Positions 52,516 to 63,370 of a stretch of DNA of 64,000 nucleotides are shown here, in pieces. The notes under the pieces were generated by a model. That model had not been told where the DNA came from, did no database searches, and worked only from the letters and a program-made list of their open reading frames with translations. Numbering within the stretch: position 1 is the stretch's first letter; each line of letters starts with the position of its first letter. Source of the stretch: Strigamia acuminata (Eukaryota; Arthropoda; Chilopoda; Geophilomorpha; Linotaeniidae). The stretch is from assembly GCA_949358305.1 (NCBI GenBank), contig OX442314.1, positions 38,165,211 through 38,229,210 on the forward strand. The letters run 5' to 3'. The position numbers and the translations under genes are program-made.

Positions 52516-53835
52516 CAAACTACAAATCTTTCAGCCATTTCTGCAACAATGCCCTGTGTACATAAATAGTGTGGACATAAATAATTTTGGGGGTTACTTA
52601 ACTATAAATGGGAGTTCAAATAAATAAAAATAGTTTGTAACTAATTGGTGTGCAATTAAATAGATTTTGGGGGTTTTTCAATTAATTAGGGAGTGTCAAT
52701 AATTTAATCTCTAAAACATCTATCGTTGACCAAGTCAACTTGTAAAACATCTATCTTGCAACATGCATTTACACTTACAGCTTTCTTGTTTTTGGGATGA
52801 TCCAGTGGTGGTGTGTTGTGAGTTGGTTGGTTGATTGGTTGTTGTGGCCTTGAGTGTTCAGATTTATTTGCCCGTGTTGACTTAGGACTATTTGCTTTAG
52901 CTCGTGTCTATTTGCTTTTGATTACTTACGTTTATTTGCTTTTAATTACTCAACTTTTATTTGCTTTCAATTACTCAACTTTTATTTGTTTTTAATTACT
53001 CAGTTTTTATTTGCTTTTGATTATTCAAATTTATTTGTTTATGTAGTCTTTACCAAGGCAATTCTGGTTTGATGATAACTTGAGTGATGCAAGTCAGGTT
53101 TTGATTGATTTACAAGAAGTAAAGATTTATGCTGTATTTAGTTTACATATGCAAATTCTCAGGAGTGCTACCTGATAGTGTCGCACAATATCTCCAACAA
53201 GGTGAAGCTGAAAGACAATTTGTGTAGTTTTAAGTGACTGGTTTGTGTGATATTTAATTTCAAGAACATCTGGAACAGTATTAGTATTTTGGATATTTGA
53301 ATATCCAGAAAATTAAAATAAATCATTTCATCGCTCCGTGGGTATGAAATTCGTATTGAAATTCAGTGCACATAATTAGAAAGCATTAACTTCTACATAC
53401 AGTAAATATTTAATTAAACTTTCAAAACAATCAATTTACCTTTAAAAAAATTAAAATTCCCTTTTAGATATTTAAACACGATTAATTCATTAACATCGGA
53501 ATAATAGTTTCCACCTATTGAGGATGTTTGGCACGAATTAATGACTTAACCCTAACATCGTTAATGTCTCAACCTTTTCTGCTTACGGCCACAGACAGAT
53601 GCAATTCCTAAGATAATTATCACACAAATATCGCTTGCGAGTTCCTGATTTTTACGTCGCACGATAAAGATCGCTGAATATTTACCTTTCGATTTAACTA
53701 AGCCAGCACGTCGAATTCGATCTGCTCACCTCGTTGCTACCGCTACGTCCGCCATTGATGCATCGTCGTCTGACATCTCGTTGATTAACGTCGGCACGAG
53801 AAATCACGCCAGTTCTAGCATTTCTCTTTGAAATT
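52516..53835. other. Repeat-rich flank upstream of GT49 C
   Basis: Contains a second TTTGCTTTTGATTACTTACG array (52880-53045) and the 53300-53740 flank shared, inverted, with 1258-1685 and, more weakly, with the flanks of GT49 A and B. No gene is visible. Confidence 0.6.
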
Positions 53836-56768
53836 ATGAAACCACTCAAAATCGTACAGAAATTTTTATTTTAAAAATAGATTCATTCGATTCGTTTAAT
53901 TAATTTTTTTTAAAATTTATTTCCTTTAGTGGATGCGGATGCCGCGTCGTCGGCCACTCCCATGCGCCGTTGCGGTTACATTCATGAGTGCACTGACCAT
54001 CTACCACACGATACTCGCATTCAGCCTTATTCCCACGAGCTCCAAAAATACAACTCGTGCATTCCACGAGTCGTTCGACAACCTCAAAACGCCCATTTTA
54101 ATCCCCAACTCTGCCGCGACCCATCAACTCTATTTTCGTTCGACTCTCGGCCGCATGGACACCAGCCTTCGTTACAAAATACACGATTTCCTAATAGTGG
54201 GCAAAAAATGGGACCAAGTGAGCACGGGTCCAATGTGCCTGGCCACGCAGACGTCCTTGGACAGACTTTCCAGCCTCGGCGAAGTGGCCACCGAGTGGCA
54301 GGGCCCCGTGAGCGTGACCGTCTTCGCGCCGGACCAGGAATTCTTCTTGGCTCTTCGTTACGTCGCGTTCTTACAAAACTGTTTTCCAGCCGTCAACGAC
54401 AACGTGTCGTTCCACTTGGTCTACCCGAACAACCGGCCCCCCGCCTACAACTCTCGCGTGGACGAACCACTCGTGATGAATTGTAATAAGCTGAACGAGA
54501 GTTTAACGCGGATCCTCAAACTACGCCCTCTCTCGATGATGGAGTGGCGCGTCATGACGCCTTACCCGCAGAACCACGCGCGCAACGTGGCCCGCAAGAA
54601 CTGTCAGTCGCCGTACGTCTTCCAGATCGACGTGGACATCATCCCGCGACGTGGACTCGCGCTGTCTCTCGCGCGGTTTGTGCGCAAACCGGACTTGTGC
54701 GCCCGCTGCTCGTTCGTGGTGCCTACGTACGAGGTCGACGCGCGTGTGACTCAATTGCCAGTGACTAAAAGCGAATTGGTTCAGCTGGTGAATGAACGGC
54801 TGGCGCAGCGGTTGCACGGAGTGGTTTTCGTCGATGATCAGACCGCGATGAACCACAGTCGTTGGGAGAAGATGCCTGAAACGGAAGAAATAGACGCGGC
54901 CTATGTGGTCAGTAACTACAATGACTATTACGAACCGTTTTACGTGGCCAAGGACTCGGTGCCGCCGCACGACGAAAGGTTCATTGGGTACGGAAACACG
55001 CGTAATACTCAGGTATTATTTCTTGCTAAATCGTTTTGTTCGAGAATTCAAAGAATAATTTAGAGATAAATGAACACAATACAAAAATATGCAAATACAA
55101 AAATGGCACTTGGGTAAAACCACTTGGTTTTCACACCACTAACACTGGAAAAAAATATGGCTTTACACATTTTTTAATTGCTGAAAAGTTAATGTAAATT
55201 TGAACTTTCGGCTTTGTAAAGTCACATTTACAAAGATTGTAAATTTTTGTTTTAAACAATAACTTTACAAAATTAAAAAGACATTTTAGAATGACCACGC
55301 TCAATAACTTTACAGTTTGTAAATTTTAAATTTGTCAGTTTTAACAATAAATTTAATTTAATTTTAATTCTTTTTTTAATTTTCTAATTTTAAACCTTAA
55401 ATGTGTGATTTTAAACTTCTAAATTTATTATAATTTATTTCAAAATATTTACATGTAAATATTTTCATTATTCCATGAAAATAAATCCCATGAAAATAAA
55501 TCTCATGAAAATAAATCTCATTTAAATAAATCCCATAAAATTTTCATAAAAATCTCACATAAGATATGCAGAGGATTCATAGCCTCAATCAAAAAAGTGA
55601 ACAAAATCAACAGAAGCCAATGATACAAGCTCGCATCAATGTCCTGATTGTTACAAATACTAAAACCAAATTAAAATGTTAAATTACTGAATTTGTATCA
55701 CCTTTTTGTTTCATTTAACTCGGCAATGATATTCTAAATAAGTTTTGAAGTAAAATTGATAAAACCAACCCCATATTTAACAAATGTAAATTTTTTAGTT
55801 TTTTATTTTTGAAATATATCGCCAGCTGGTGATAAACTGATACATTAACTTTCCAAATCATTTACAAGCAACTTAAATTTAATGTAAATGTCTAATTTAC
55901 ACATAAAATTTACAAAGTGATTAAATTCAATGCTAAACGTCTAATTTTTCTTCGATTTTACAACAACTTTACAAAAACTGTAAAGCTCACATTTCCACAT
56001 TAACTTTTGGAACATTTACAATTTCAAAAGCTATATTTTTTTCCAGTGCCATTGGGCAGTGGGGCAATGTAAGGCAGGCAAGTTATACCAACCACGTGGT
56101 CAGCAGTTGGACTGGGTTGGGTGGCTGCAAAGCGACCCTCAACCTCGGCGACAAACACGGTGAACGCACCACCCCTGTGATTTCTGTGTTGCTTCTGATC
56201 GTGAATCGTGTCCAAACACCCAATGGTCTTCCCCTGCCCATGAGGTAACCGACAGGATTTCCGGTGGATTTCGACAATTTCAAGATTTTGCGGATTTTCA
56301 AGAGATCTCCGCACATTTTTAGCCATATAGGATGACATTAAAATTAATTACGGATGAGTTTTCTAAGTAATTGTGAATAATAATAATTCTATTCTCAGGT
56401 TTTCGAAATGGTGTCAGCGGGTTATACGTCGTGGGTGCTCAACAACGCCTTCGCTTTACACAGAGGCTTTACGGCCGAGAAGAAAACGCGACCTTTCTGG
56501 AGAAAGAAACAAAATGGTGCCAATGCTCATTTGTGGATTGCATTTAAGGAAGAAGTGTTCGTTAAATACAGGAACAGGTGAATCAATTAACCTAGGCTGG
56601 TCCTGCGGAATATATTTTGTTGAAAACACAATTAGAAAGGAATATAATTCTGTAAGGAAAAGAGACGGAAGAAAATGTAGTTCAACATTTCTTTCTATGC
56701 TTTTTTCCAGTAAAGTTCCTAATCCTCCAGATTGGTGGTTAAGACTTGCAAGAAAAGAAGCACAGTAA
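53836..56768 (+). CDS. GT49 glycosyltransferase, copy C
   Basis: Exons 53836-53853 (MKPLKI), 53930-55012, 56399-56577, 56711-56768; 1338 bp, 445 aa. More diverged than A and B. A signal anchor lies at about residues 20-40 (AVAVTFMSALTIYHTILAF); the stem is longer than in A and B. The catalytic domain keeps KNCQSPYVFQIDVDIIPRRG with intact DVD, EPFYVAKD, VPPHDERFIGYGNTR and VLNNAFALHRG. An extra last exon gives the tail KVPNPPDWWLRLARKEAQ, absent from A and B. A second in-frame ATG follows directly after the first intron (53933), so the mini-exon start rests on its conservation among copies. The third intron contains a TIR element and an LTR fragment. Confidence 0.85.
55143..56048. mobile_element. 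AT-rich TIR element in GT49 C intron
   Basis: Ends CACTGGAAAAAAATATGGCT and the inverse of CACTGGAAAAAAATATAGCT; 906 bp with many TTTACA/TGTAAA motifs in both orientations. No coding capacity; no target duplication fixed. Confidence 0.65.
56049..56245. mobile_element. LTR-like fragment in GT49 C intron
   Basis: Shares TGTGTTGCTTCTGATCGTGA, CAAACACCCAATGGTC and CATGAGGTAACCGAC with the repeat at 39558-40552. Confidence 0.65.
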
Positions 56769-57021
56769 CCGGAAGTCAAGTTCAGAGTACGTGGTCAGCA
56801 AGATTACAACTCAACTCCCCCTGGTGGTGGAGATTCTCATGACATCATTTTAATTTTCCATTTATTTTTTATTTATTTTTCATTTATTAGAATTAAAAAC
56901 GCATATTTGATAATAAAATTTTAAAAACTGTAATTAAAAATTGCAAATCAAACTCCATTCGATTTGGTCGGTCCGTCGCCTAAAATTCTGACAGAAATTA
57001 CGCAACAACTTATAAAAACAC

Positions 57022-58969
57022 TCATTCGAATTTCCTAAGAATTCGCTTTTTCCAATGTCCGTCCGAAGAAGAGCCTCCTTCACCTTTAATTTCCTGCTCA
57101 GGCTTTGCTTCTACCACTTCCGGTATGTACCAATTCGGCATGTACACCAAGCCAAGCCTCTGGAAATATTCAATCTGCAAATAAAATACATTATCAGATA
57201 GAAAAACAATCAATTTAAATACAAACATTACCTGTCGCAACAACTCGGGATCGGTGATGTTCGTTTCGGATGAAGACGATGTCGGCAATTCAGTTAATGG
57301 CAGTGTCGATGGTCGGCCATTGCACGATCGTTTCCTTCGACCCGCTTTCGTCGGCTCAGGTTCTTTGCTTTCGGACTCATTTCCAAGAGTTTTATATTTG
57401 GATACCCAGGATGTGTGTGGTGGTGTCGGTGGTGGGGTAATGGAGAGGTCCTATATAAAGATAAAAACAATTTTTATAAACTCATTGATTATTATTTTCG
57501 TATACAACACGCACTTTTTTCGATGGTCGTTTCCTACGGCGCGCTTTTGTTGGTTCTTTGTTTTCGGACTCTTTTCCAAGAGTTTTATATTTGGATACCC
57601 AGGATGTCGTAGGTGGGGGTGTCAACGGTGGAGTAATTGCAGACGTTTCTTCGCATTGGGACTCGGACGTCTGGGACCCGGACGTCGTCTGGGACTCGGT
57701 CGATTGGGAGTCGGACGTTTGGGACTCGGTCGATTCTTCGGTCGTATCCGATGTGTTTTTTGAATTTATTCTGGATCTCTAGAAATATAAAAATAAAAAA
57801 TTATTAAATCGAAAAATTTTTTAATTTTAATTTTTTAAATTTTTTTTTAATTTTTTTTTAATTTTTTTTTAATTTTTAATTTTAATTTTTTAATTTTTTT
57901 TTTTTTTAATTTTAATTTTTTTTTTTTTTTTAATTTTAATTTTTTAATTTTTTTTTTATTTATTTACCATTTTTGCTAATTTTTCGTGCGAGCAAACGTG
58001 TTTCCGGCTGATGCAATGTCGGGACATGTTTGACACGTGGTCGGTCTCGTAGGTGCAATTTTCGCACTGCAATTCGTTTTTCCTGTTGTGCACGAGATCG
58101 TGGCGTCGCAAGAGCGCCTTCTTTTTAAAATCTTTTAAACAGGTGGCACACGAGTATTTTCCGTCGGGGTGACACTCGCGGTCGTGTTGACCGAACTCGA
58201 ATTTCGTGGCGAAAGAAATGTCACAACAAGTGATTTCCGTTTCCAACTTCGTGTGCAGTTTTTGAAAATGGCGCGTCAAGTTCCCCGTACGTTTACTCTT
58301 GTACGGACACAAAACCGTCTCGCAATGATCTGTTTCCCAACAAAAAAACAAAAAAAAAATCACACAGAGTCGAAACAATTCCTTAAACCAATCAAAACCG
58401 AAGGAATTTACTCCCTAAACCTCTACAAACAGCGGGGGGTAACGAATGACTAATGAAAAGGCTTAAAACGCATTAAAATGATAAAAAATTCGAATTTACG
58501 GGAAATAAAACTGAAATTCTTCATTTAAAAACACCTAAAATCGTTAAATAACATAAATAATAATTTACTTACACCAAATAACGCCTTTTGTTTGATCTTC
58601 GTCCGTTCCGCCATTGTTTTCTTCGTTTTCTTTGTCCGATTCGTCGTCCATTGCGCAACTCTCGTCGGTAATGCGCTCGTCTCGTTTTTCGTCGTCGGTT
58701 TGCGTTTCCATCGCGCTGTTTTCCCGGTAACCGCTGGTGCTCGGCATCGATGGAATATCTACGGCGGTAAACGGGTTTTCCGTTCCGACGTCGATGTCGG
58801 ATGCGCGATCTTCCGTTTGCATTCGATTCTCGTCCACGCTGCTTCGGTGTTGAAGGTTCGGCGTGTCCGTTTGCTGTTGCGGCGATTCCGGCGATTTATC
58901 GGCGGCTGGCGGTCCGTCGACGGAGATTTTCATTGCGATTGGCGTCGGAGAGATGGACGATGGTTGCAT
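57022..58969 (-). CDS. C2H2 zinc-finger protein with a duplicated exon
   Basis: Minus-strand exons 58969-58573, 58329-57968, 57778-57515, 57450-57232, 57174-57022; 1395 bp, 464 aa, phases consistent. Exon 1 is acidic and Ser/Pro-rich. Exon 2 carries three clear C2H2 fingers (CPYKSKRTGNLTRHFQKLH; CATCLKDFKKKALLRRHDLVH; CENCTYETDHVSNMSRH) and one degenerate one. Exon 3 begins with an SQ-rich run (ESQTSDSQSTESQ). Exons 3 and 4 both encode TSWVSKYKTLG(K/N)ESE and a basic RRKR patch, so one arose by duplicating the other. The last exon is short and ends RILRKFE. Probably nuclear and nucleic-acid binding; family not recognised. The start is the first ATG of an upstream-open frame. Confidence 0.75.
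57779..57967. repeat. Poly(T)/A-T simple sequence in zinc-finger gene intron
   Basis: About 120 bases of TTTTAATTTTTT-type simple sequence between exons 2 and 3. Confidence 0.9.
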
Positions 58970-59812
58970 GGCGGTGTTTAAATCGACTGATTTCGTTCCT
59001 GGAGAAAGATAGGAGTGTCCGCTCAAGAGGGATTGGTTTCCACGTGTGCATCCGAAGGCGTGTGATTGGTAATTTATAATCCGATTAATTACTTCGCGTC
59101 GGAAAAACGTAATCGGACGTAATCGGGACTCAAATGTAGCCTAGAAGCAATGTGCATGGGCGTTTGGTTCTAGAAATCTAGATTTATATTTAATTACACT
59201 TTGCGTCGATTTAAAATAGTTGATTTTATATTTTAATTGTAGTTTAAATATTTGCGTTTTTGTAAAAATACGCGTTTTGGTTTCTATTTCGTGTACGGAG
59301 GCTTTGGGGTTTTCTCTGCTGTACACTCGACGATTCCGTAGATGATACTTTATCATGGCCGACGTCAGTGTTATTTATTTCGAACAAAAATCTTTTTTGA
59401 CGAATTTTGATGAAATTATGGATGAAATTATGGATTGTGTAACAATATGAAGAGAATTTTGCGACGTATTTAGAGTTTTGTGTCGCAGTGAAGACACAAG
59501 GCGGAGATTTATTAATGAATGTGATTTTATTGTGTTAGAATAAATAGAAATGACAAGTCGTACGTTGGCACAAAATTAGGTGTCAATAATGATTTATTTT
59601 GATATTTTGAGACGGAATATTGAATTTAAAAGGATGGTTATGTGGGAAAGTGATTTTAATTCGACTTTTACGGCTTCGTGGGCACGTCGCGCCATCTGTT
59701 GCGGTGGAGTTGAACTATACATCCCATAATGCATTTCGCGACTGCTTTGGTGAGAGTTTTTAGCCTAACCTAAACTACACGTTCGGATATGATTTATTTC
59801 ACGGTTTGAGAC
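58970..59812. promoter_or_regulatory. Shared upstream region of two head-to-head genes
   Basis: 843 bp between the starts of the minus-strand zinc-finger gene and the plus-strand small gene. It could act as a bidirectional promoter. A 71-codon minus-strand frame (59356-59141) lies inside but shows no family features. Confidence 0.4.
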
Positions 59813-60353
59813 ATGTTTCGAAAGACGACTAAACTCCCTGCCCGACCAAAACCACCGACTGTCGAACAAATCCACGACGACATCGCCAATGCATCGGCTG
59901 ACGACGTGGTTTTTATGAGTATACCCAATCTCCAACAAGGTATCTGTAACGTGGCATCTAATTATTTACGACCGGTAAATTGTTCCACGTTAAGGTTCGG
60001 AGTGGAGCGCGGATACGAGCAATCTAATAAGTGAATCGGGTGAACTCGATGAAAGCACGTCAGCGACAAACGATGACGACGTAGAAATGGATCCAGACTT
60101 GCTGTTTGATAAAGTATGACGTCATTGATTTTTTGGATCCAAAATTTAAAACATTGGCTATAATTGTGATTTTAAATTCGTTTAAAAGGTGAAAACGTTT
60201 GTAGAAATGAACGAATCGTTGCATAACACAGTGGATTTATTCGAGCAAGGTTGCGAACAGTTGTTAGATGCCGGAAAACAACTCCAAGACGATGCAATTC
60301 GGATCCGGGGTCACATTTCAGATGCATTAGACAAACAAGGTGCGCAAAAATAA
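59813..60353 (+). CDS. Small acidic, helical protein, unrecognised
   Basis: Exons 59813-59939, 59995-60113, 60189-60353; 411 bp, 136 aa, introns of 55 and 75 bp. The N-terminus is MFRKTTKLPARPKPPTVEQI, then an acidic Ser/Thr-rich middle (SESGELDESTSATNDDD) and a C-terminal helix-rich half (LFDKVKTFVEMNESLHNTV, LLDAGKQLQDDAIRIRGHI) with heptad-like spacing. This layout recalls small subunits of coiled-coil complexes, but I cannot match it to a named family. Confidence 0.65.
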
Positions 60354-60735
60354 GCCTAACATCCATAGGATAACATAGGAGAACGATCCTTTTATTCCTC
60401 CCCCTTCGTAATGATTTATTTTTTCAAAGCCAGATATTTAAAATTAAATCACCCTGAACAAAACAGGAAATAGCAAACATCGTTTCCTGTTTTATTTTAA
60501 TTTTTTTTTTTATTAGATCAGTTACAGATGCTTTCTGGAGAAAGATGATATTCCTAGTGAAGAGAAATTCGTGTGTAATTTTTTCGTTTAATAAAAATTC
60601 AAATTTTTATGCATTTTCTTTTACTTAATTCGAAAATAAGTAAGAAAAAATGAAAATTAACACAAAAAATACATTTAAAATAATATTTTATACAAAAACT
60701 AATCTTTATATAGGGTTTATTGCGTTGATATCTTC
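60354..60735. other. AT-rich spacer upstream of the 5S gene
   Basis: 3' flank of the small gene and 5' flank of the 5S rRNA gene. A TATATAGGG near 60711 lies about 25 bp before the 5S start. Confidence 0.4.
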
Positions 60736-60853
60736 GAGAACGGCCATACCATGCTGAAAACACCGGTTCTCGTCCGATCCCCGAAGTTAAGCAGCATCGG
60801 GTCTGGTTAGTACTTGGATGGGTGACCGCCTGGGAATCCCAGATGCTGTTCTC
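60736..60853 (+). rRNA. 5S ribosomal RNA
   Basis: 118 nt with the standard animal 5S core: GGCCATACC, CCGGTTCTCGTCCGATC, AAGTTAAGCAGCATCGGG (A box) and GGATGGGTGACCGCCTGGGA (C box). The 5' GAGAAC pairs with the 3' GTTCTC as helix I. A T run follows. The intact helices and control boxes suggest a functional copy; it is the only one in the window. Confidence 0.95.
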
Positions 60854-60860
60854 AATCTTA

Positions 60861-60866
60861 TTTTTT
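60861..60866 (+). terminator. RNA polymerase III T-run terminator
   Basis: Six T residues eight bases after the 5S 3' end. Confidence 0.7.
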
Positions 60867-61149
60867 ATTTATATTTTTATTTCATATTTTTATGCATTTT
60901 GCATCATTTCCAACGTAAAAAAATAAATAAAAATAAATAAATACGACCACTAAATATTTTTCTTTCATATTTATGCCATAATAATTACACATATATATTT
61001 TGCATATAAATAACAATAAATTTGGAAATTTTTTTTTGGTTGGAAAACACAATCAAATAAGTATAATTAAAAAATCAGCTATACCACACTACCACACAAT
61101 TTTTTTTGTTATTCCTATGTACATTGTTGCAAGAGAATTGACCATCATC

Positions 61150-61599
61150 TCATTTGCATCTCGTGCTCTTCTGGTGCCGTTGGTATCTGCGCATGCGCTG
61201 TGCCCATTCGTCTTTCCATTCAATGACAATGCTTTTTTGATTGGCTTGAATGCCGCGCCGCGTGTACACGCGATGTTCTTTGCCCAGTATTAAGTAATGG
61301 TGATTGACACGTATTCGAGGACATTTGCACAATAGATCGGATTGGCGCACCCAAAGCGTTTGGTGGCCGCGTCGGAGCGGGGAGTCTCTGGAAGTTTTGA
61401 ATATTGTGAGAACGTTGATGGAGAATTTGATCCAGTCGTCGACTGTTTCGCGACTCAAAACACTCGCGTGGATTGCTGCGCGAATTAAGGAAATTGAAAT
61501 ACGTTTTATGTCGGCTCTCTAGGGCGAACTTACCGTAGTCGCGCCGGCAGTATTTCTTCGTGTTCACTTGGCGGCTTGTGGATTTACAGTCGCCGCATT
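61150..61599 (-). CDS. Netrin, last two exons (C-terminal NTR domain)
   Basis: Netrins are secreted guidance cues; the C-terminal NTR (C345C) domain is basic. Minus-strand exons 61599-61534 and 61475-61150 (stop). The first gives CGDCKSTSRQVNTKKYCRRDY; the second gives WIKFSINVLTIFK, LRRGHQTLWVRQSDLLCKCP, a RGIQANQKSIVIEWKDEWAQ block and the end KSTRCK. These match the netrin-specific NTR pattern (KKYCRRDY, RRG-Q-LW, CKCP, IEWRD-WA) in order. The laminin N-terminal and EGF-like exons are not in the window and should lie to the right, so this is a partial gene. The terminal exon phase (1) matches across the junction. Confidence 0.88.
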
Positions 61600-61679
61600 C
61601 TGGAACGGTGGAATGGTTCAATATTCGTTTTATGTGTGCAGGAAGGAGTGGGAATGCAGTAGATATAAAGGGATGTTTT

Positions 61680-62340
61680 ATATTTTAGCAGTTTTTAGGC
61701 AAAAAGTGCAATTTTTTAGACAAAAAGTGCATTTTTTTTAAGCAAAAAGTGCAATTTTTTAGGCAAAAAGTGCAATTTTTAGGCCAAAACTGCAATTTTT
61801 AGGCACAAAGTACAATTTTTAGGCAAAAAGTGCATTTTTTAAGCAAAAAGTGCAATTTTTTAGGGCAAAAAGTGCAATTTTTTAGGGCAAAAAGTGCAAT
61901 TTTTAAGGCAAAAAGTGCATTTTTTAAGCAAAAAGTGCAATTTCTTAGGCCAAAAAGTGCAACATTTAAGCAAAAAGTGCAATTTTTAGGCAAAAAGTGC
62001 AATTTTTTAGGTCAGAAGGTGCAACATTTAAGCAAAAAGAGCAATTTTTAGGCAAAAAGTACAATTTTTTAGGCAAAAAGTGCAATTTTTAGGCAAAAAG
62101 TACAATTTTTTAGGCAAAAAGTCCAATTTTTAGGCAAAAAGTGCAATTTTTTAGGCAAAAAGTGCAATTTTTTAGGCAAAAAGTGTAATTTTTTAGGCAA
62201 AAAGTGCAATTTTTTAGACAAAAAGTGCAATTTCTTGGGCAAAAAGTGCAATATTTAAGCAAAAAGTGCAATTTTTTAGGCAAAAAGTGCAATATTTAAG
62301 CAAAAAGTGCAAATTTTAAGCAAGAAGTGCAATTTTATAT
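61680..62340. repeat. 20-21 bp minisatellite AGGCAAAAAGTGCAATTTTT
   Basis: About 30 imperfect copies, probably within a netrin intron. Frames through it are artefacts. Confidence 0.95.
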
Positions 62341-62585
62341 GTAAATACTGCAATTTTATGTGTAAATACAGCAATTTTATGTGTAATAACTGAAATTTTA
62401 TACGTAAATACTGCAATTTTATGTGTAATAACTGCAATTTTATGTGTAAATACTGCAATTTTATGTGTAATAACTGCAATTTTATGTGTAAATACTGCAA
62501 TTTTTTCTGTAAATACTGCAATTTTATGAATAATTAGTGCAATTTTGTGTAATTTGCAATTTTGTGTAAACACTGCAAATTTTTT
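62330..62585. repeat. Adjoining 20-21 bp minisatellite TTTTATGTGTAAATACTGCA
   Basis: About 12 copies. It shares the TGCAATTTT core with the preceding array and seems derived from it. A similar ATGCAATTTTTAACCT array is at 17785-17920. Confidence 0.9.
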
Positions 62586-63370
62586 GTGCTAAAATGCATT
62601 TTTTTTATACATATACAGACGTAATGTATATATATTTTTTAAAAATCTGCAATTCTGCATGTCAAACCAATCATTTTCAAAACCCACCCCAACCACCTCA
62701 TTAATTACTCCCACTTCACGATCCTTCCCTCCATATTTTCCCCAACAACTTCTACTAAATTCATTTCCCCTCCTCTTCCACTCCCGAATTATTTATCCTT
62801 CCAAATTTCCTCGTCTTAAAGCCGATAGCCCACATTTGTCACGGAAGACATCTCCTGTGAAAAGCCAGCGCGCGGTAACTGGTTTATGCGAGGGTCCACG
62901 AAGCGAAACAGCATTCCTCAACCAATTGAAAAACCCCAACCAAACCCAAACTTTCTAAATAACAACTGCAATGTAAAACGAATTCCAAACACTTTGAAAA
63001 ATCGCCTTTTTTGTCGTTTTAAAAAACAATTGCAGCAACAATGGCTCATTTGCATTCACTGGAGGTGTGCCCTTTGTGATTGGGATGTGACGGGGACGGC
63101 TTATTCCTCGTTGCACCTGATGATACCTTAAGGGGGGGCGACCTACTGATCCCCGTCTCACGTGTGCAACCACGTTTTGCCCATCACCTACGTCTTTAAA
63201 CTACCCACTGCCATTGTGCCGCAGACTGCTCTCTGGATTGACTCAATCCGCCCCTTTGGGATGGTCTCACAAACCGATTTTAACACCTGGGTGTCACTTA
63301 CCCGAAGCTTCCGGTTGGGGAGATGACCCTGACGTTTTGGGAATTCCTAAAAAAATAAAAGTAAATATTA
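62586..63370. other. Intergenic or netrin intron, unclassified moderate-GC block
   Basis: Pyrimidine-rich at 62660-62820. Around 63150-63325 a plus-strand frame without ATG reads VFKLPTAIVPQTALWIDSI and TDFNTWVSLTRSFRLG; it has lower AT content than the flanks but no family match. No laminin-type EGF exon was found. Confidence 0.35.

Noticed and set aside
53140-53420. Possible partial duplicate of DEG/ENaC exon 5 region
   Set aside because: Only a short CTGAAAGACAATTT stretch and loose AT-rich similarity to 47490-47640; the exon itself is not conserved.
55143-56048. Assignment of the GT49 C intron element to a named transposon superfamily
   Set aside because: The inverted ends are clear, but no target duplication could be found, so the superfamily was left open.
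61680-62585. CRISPR-like array
   Set aside because: Regular 20-bp units without unique spacers in an intron-bearing animal genome; ordinary minisatellites.
63036-63350. Possible upstream netrin exon (laminin-type EGF)
   Set aside because: No regular Cys spacing on the minus strand; the only tidy frame is on the plus strand and lacks a start.
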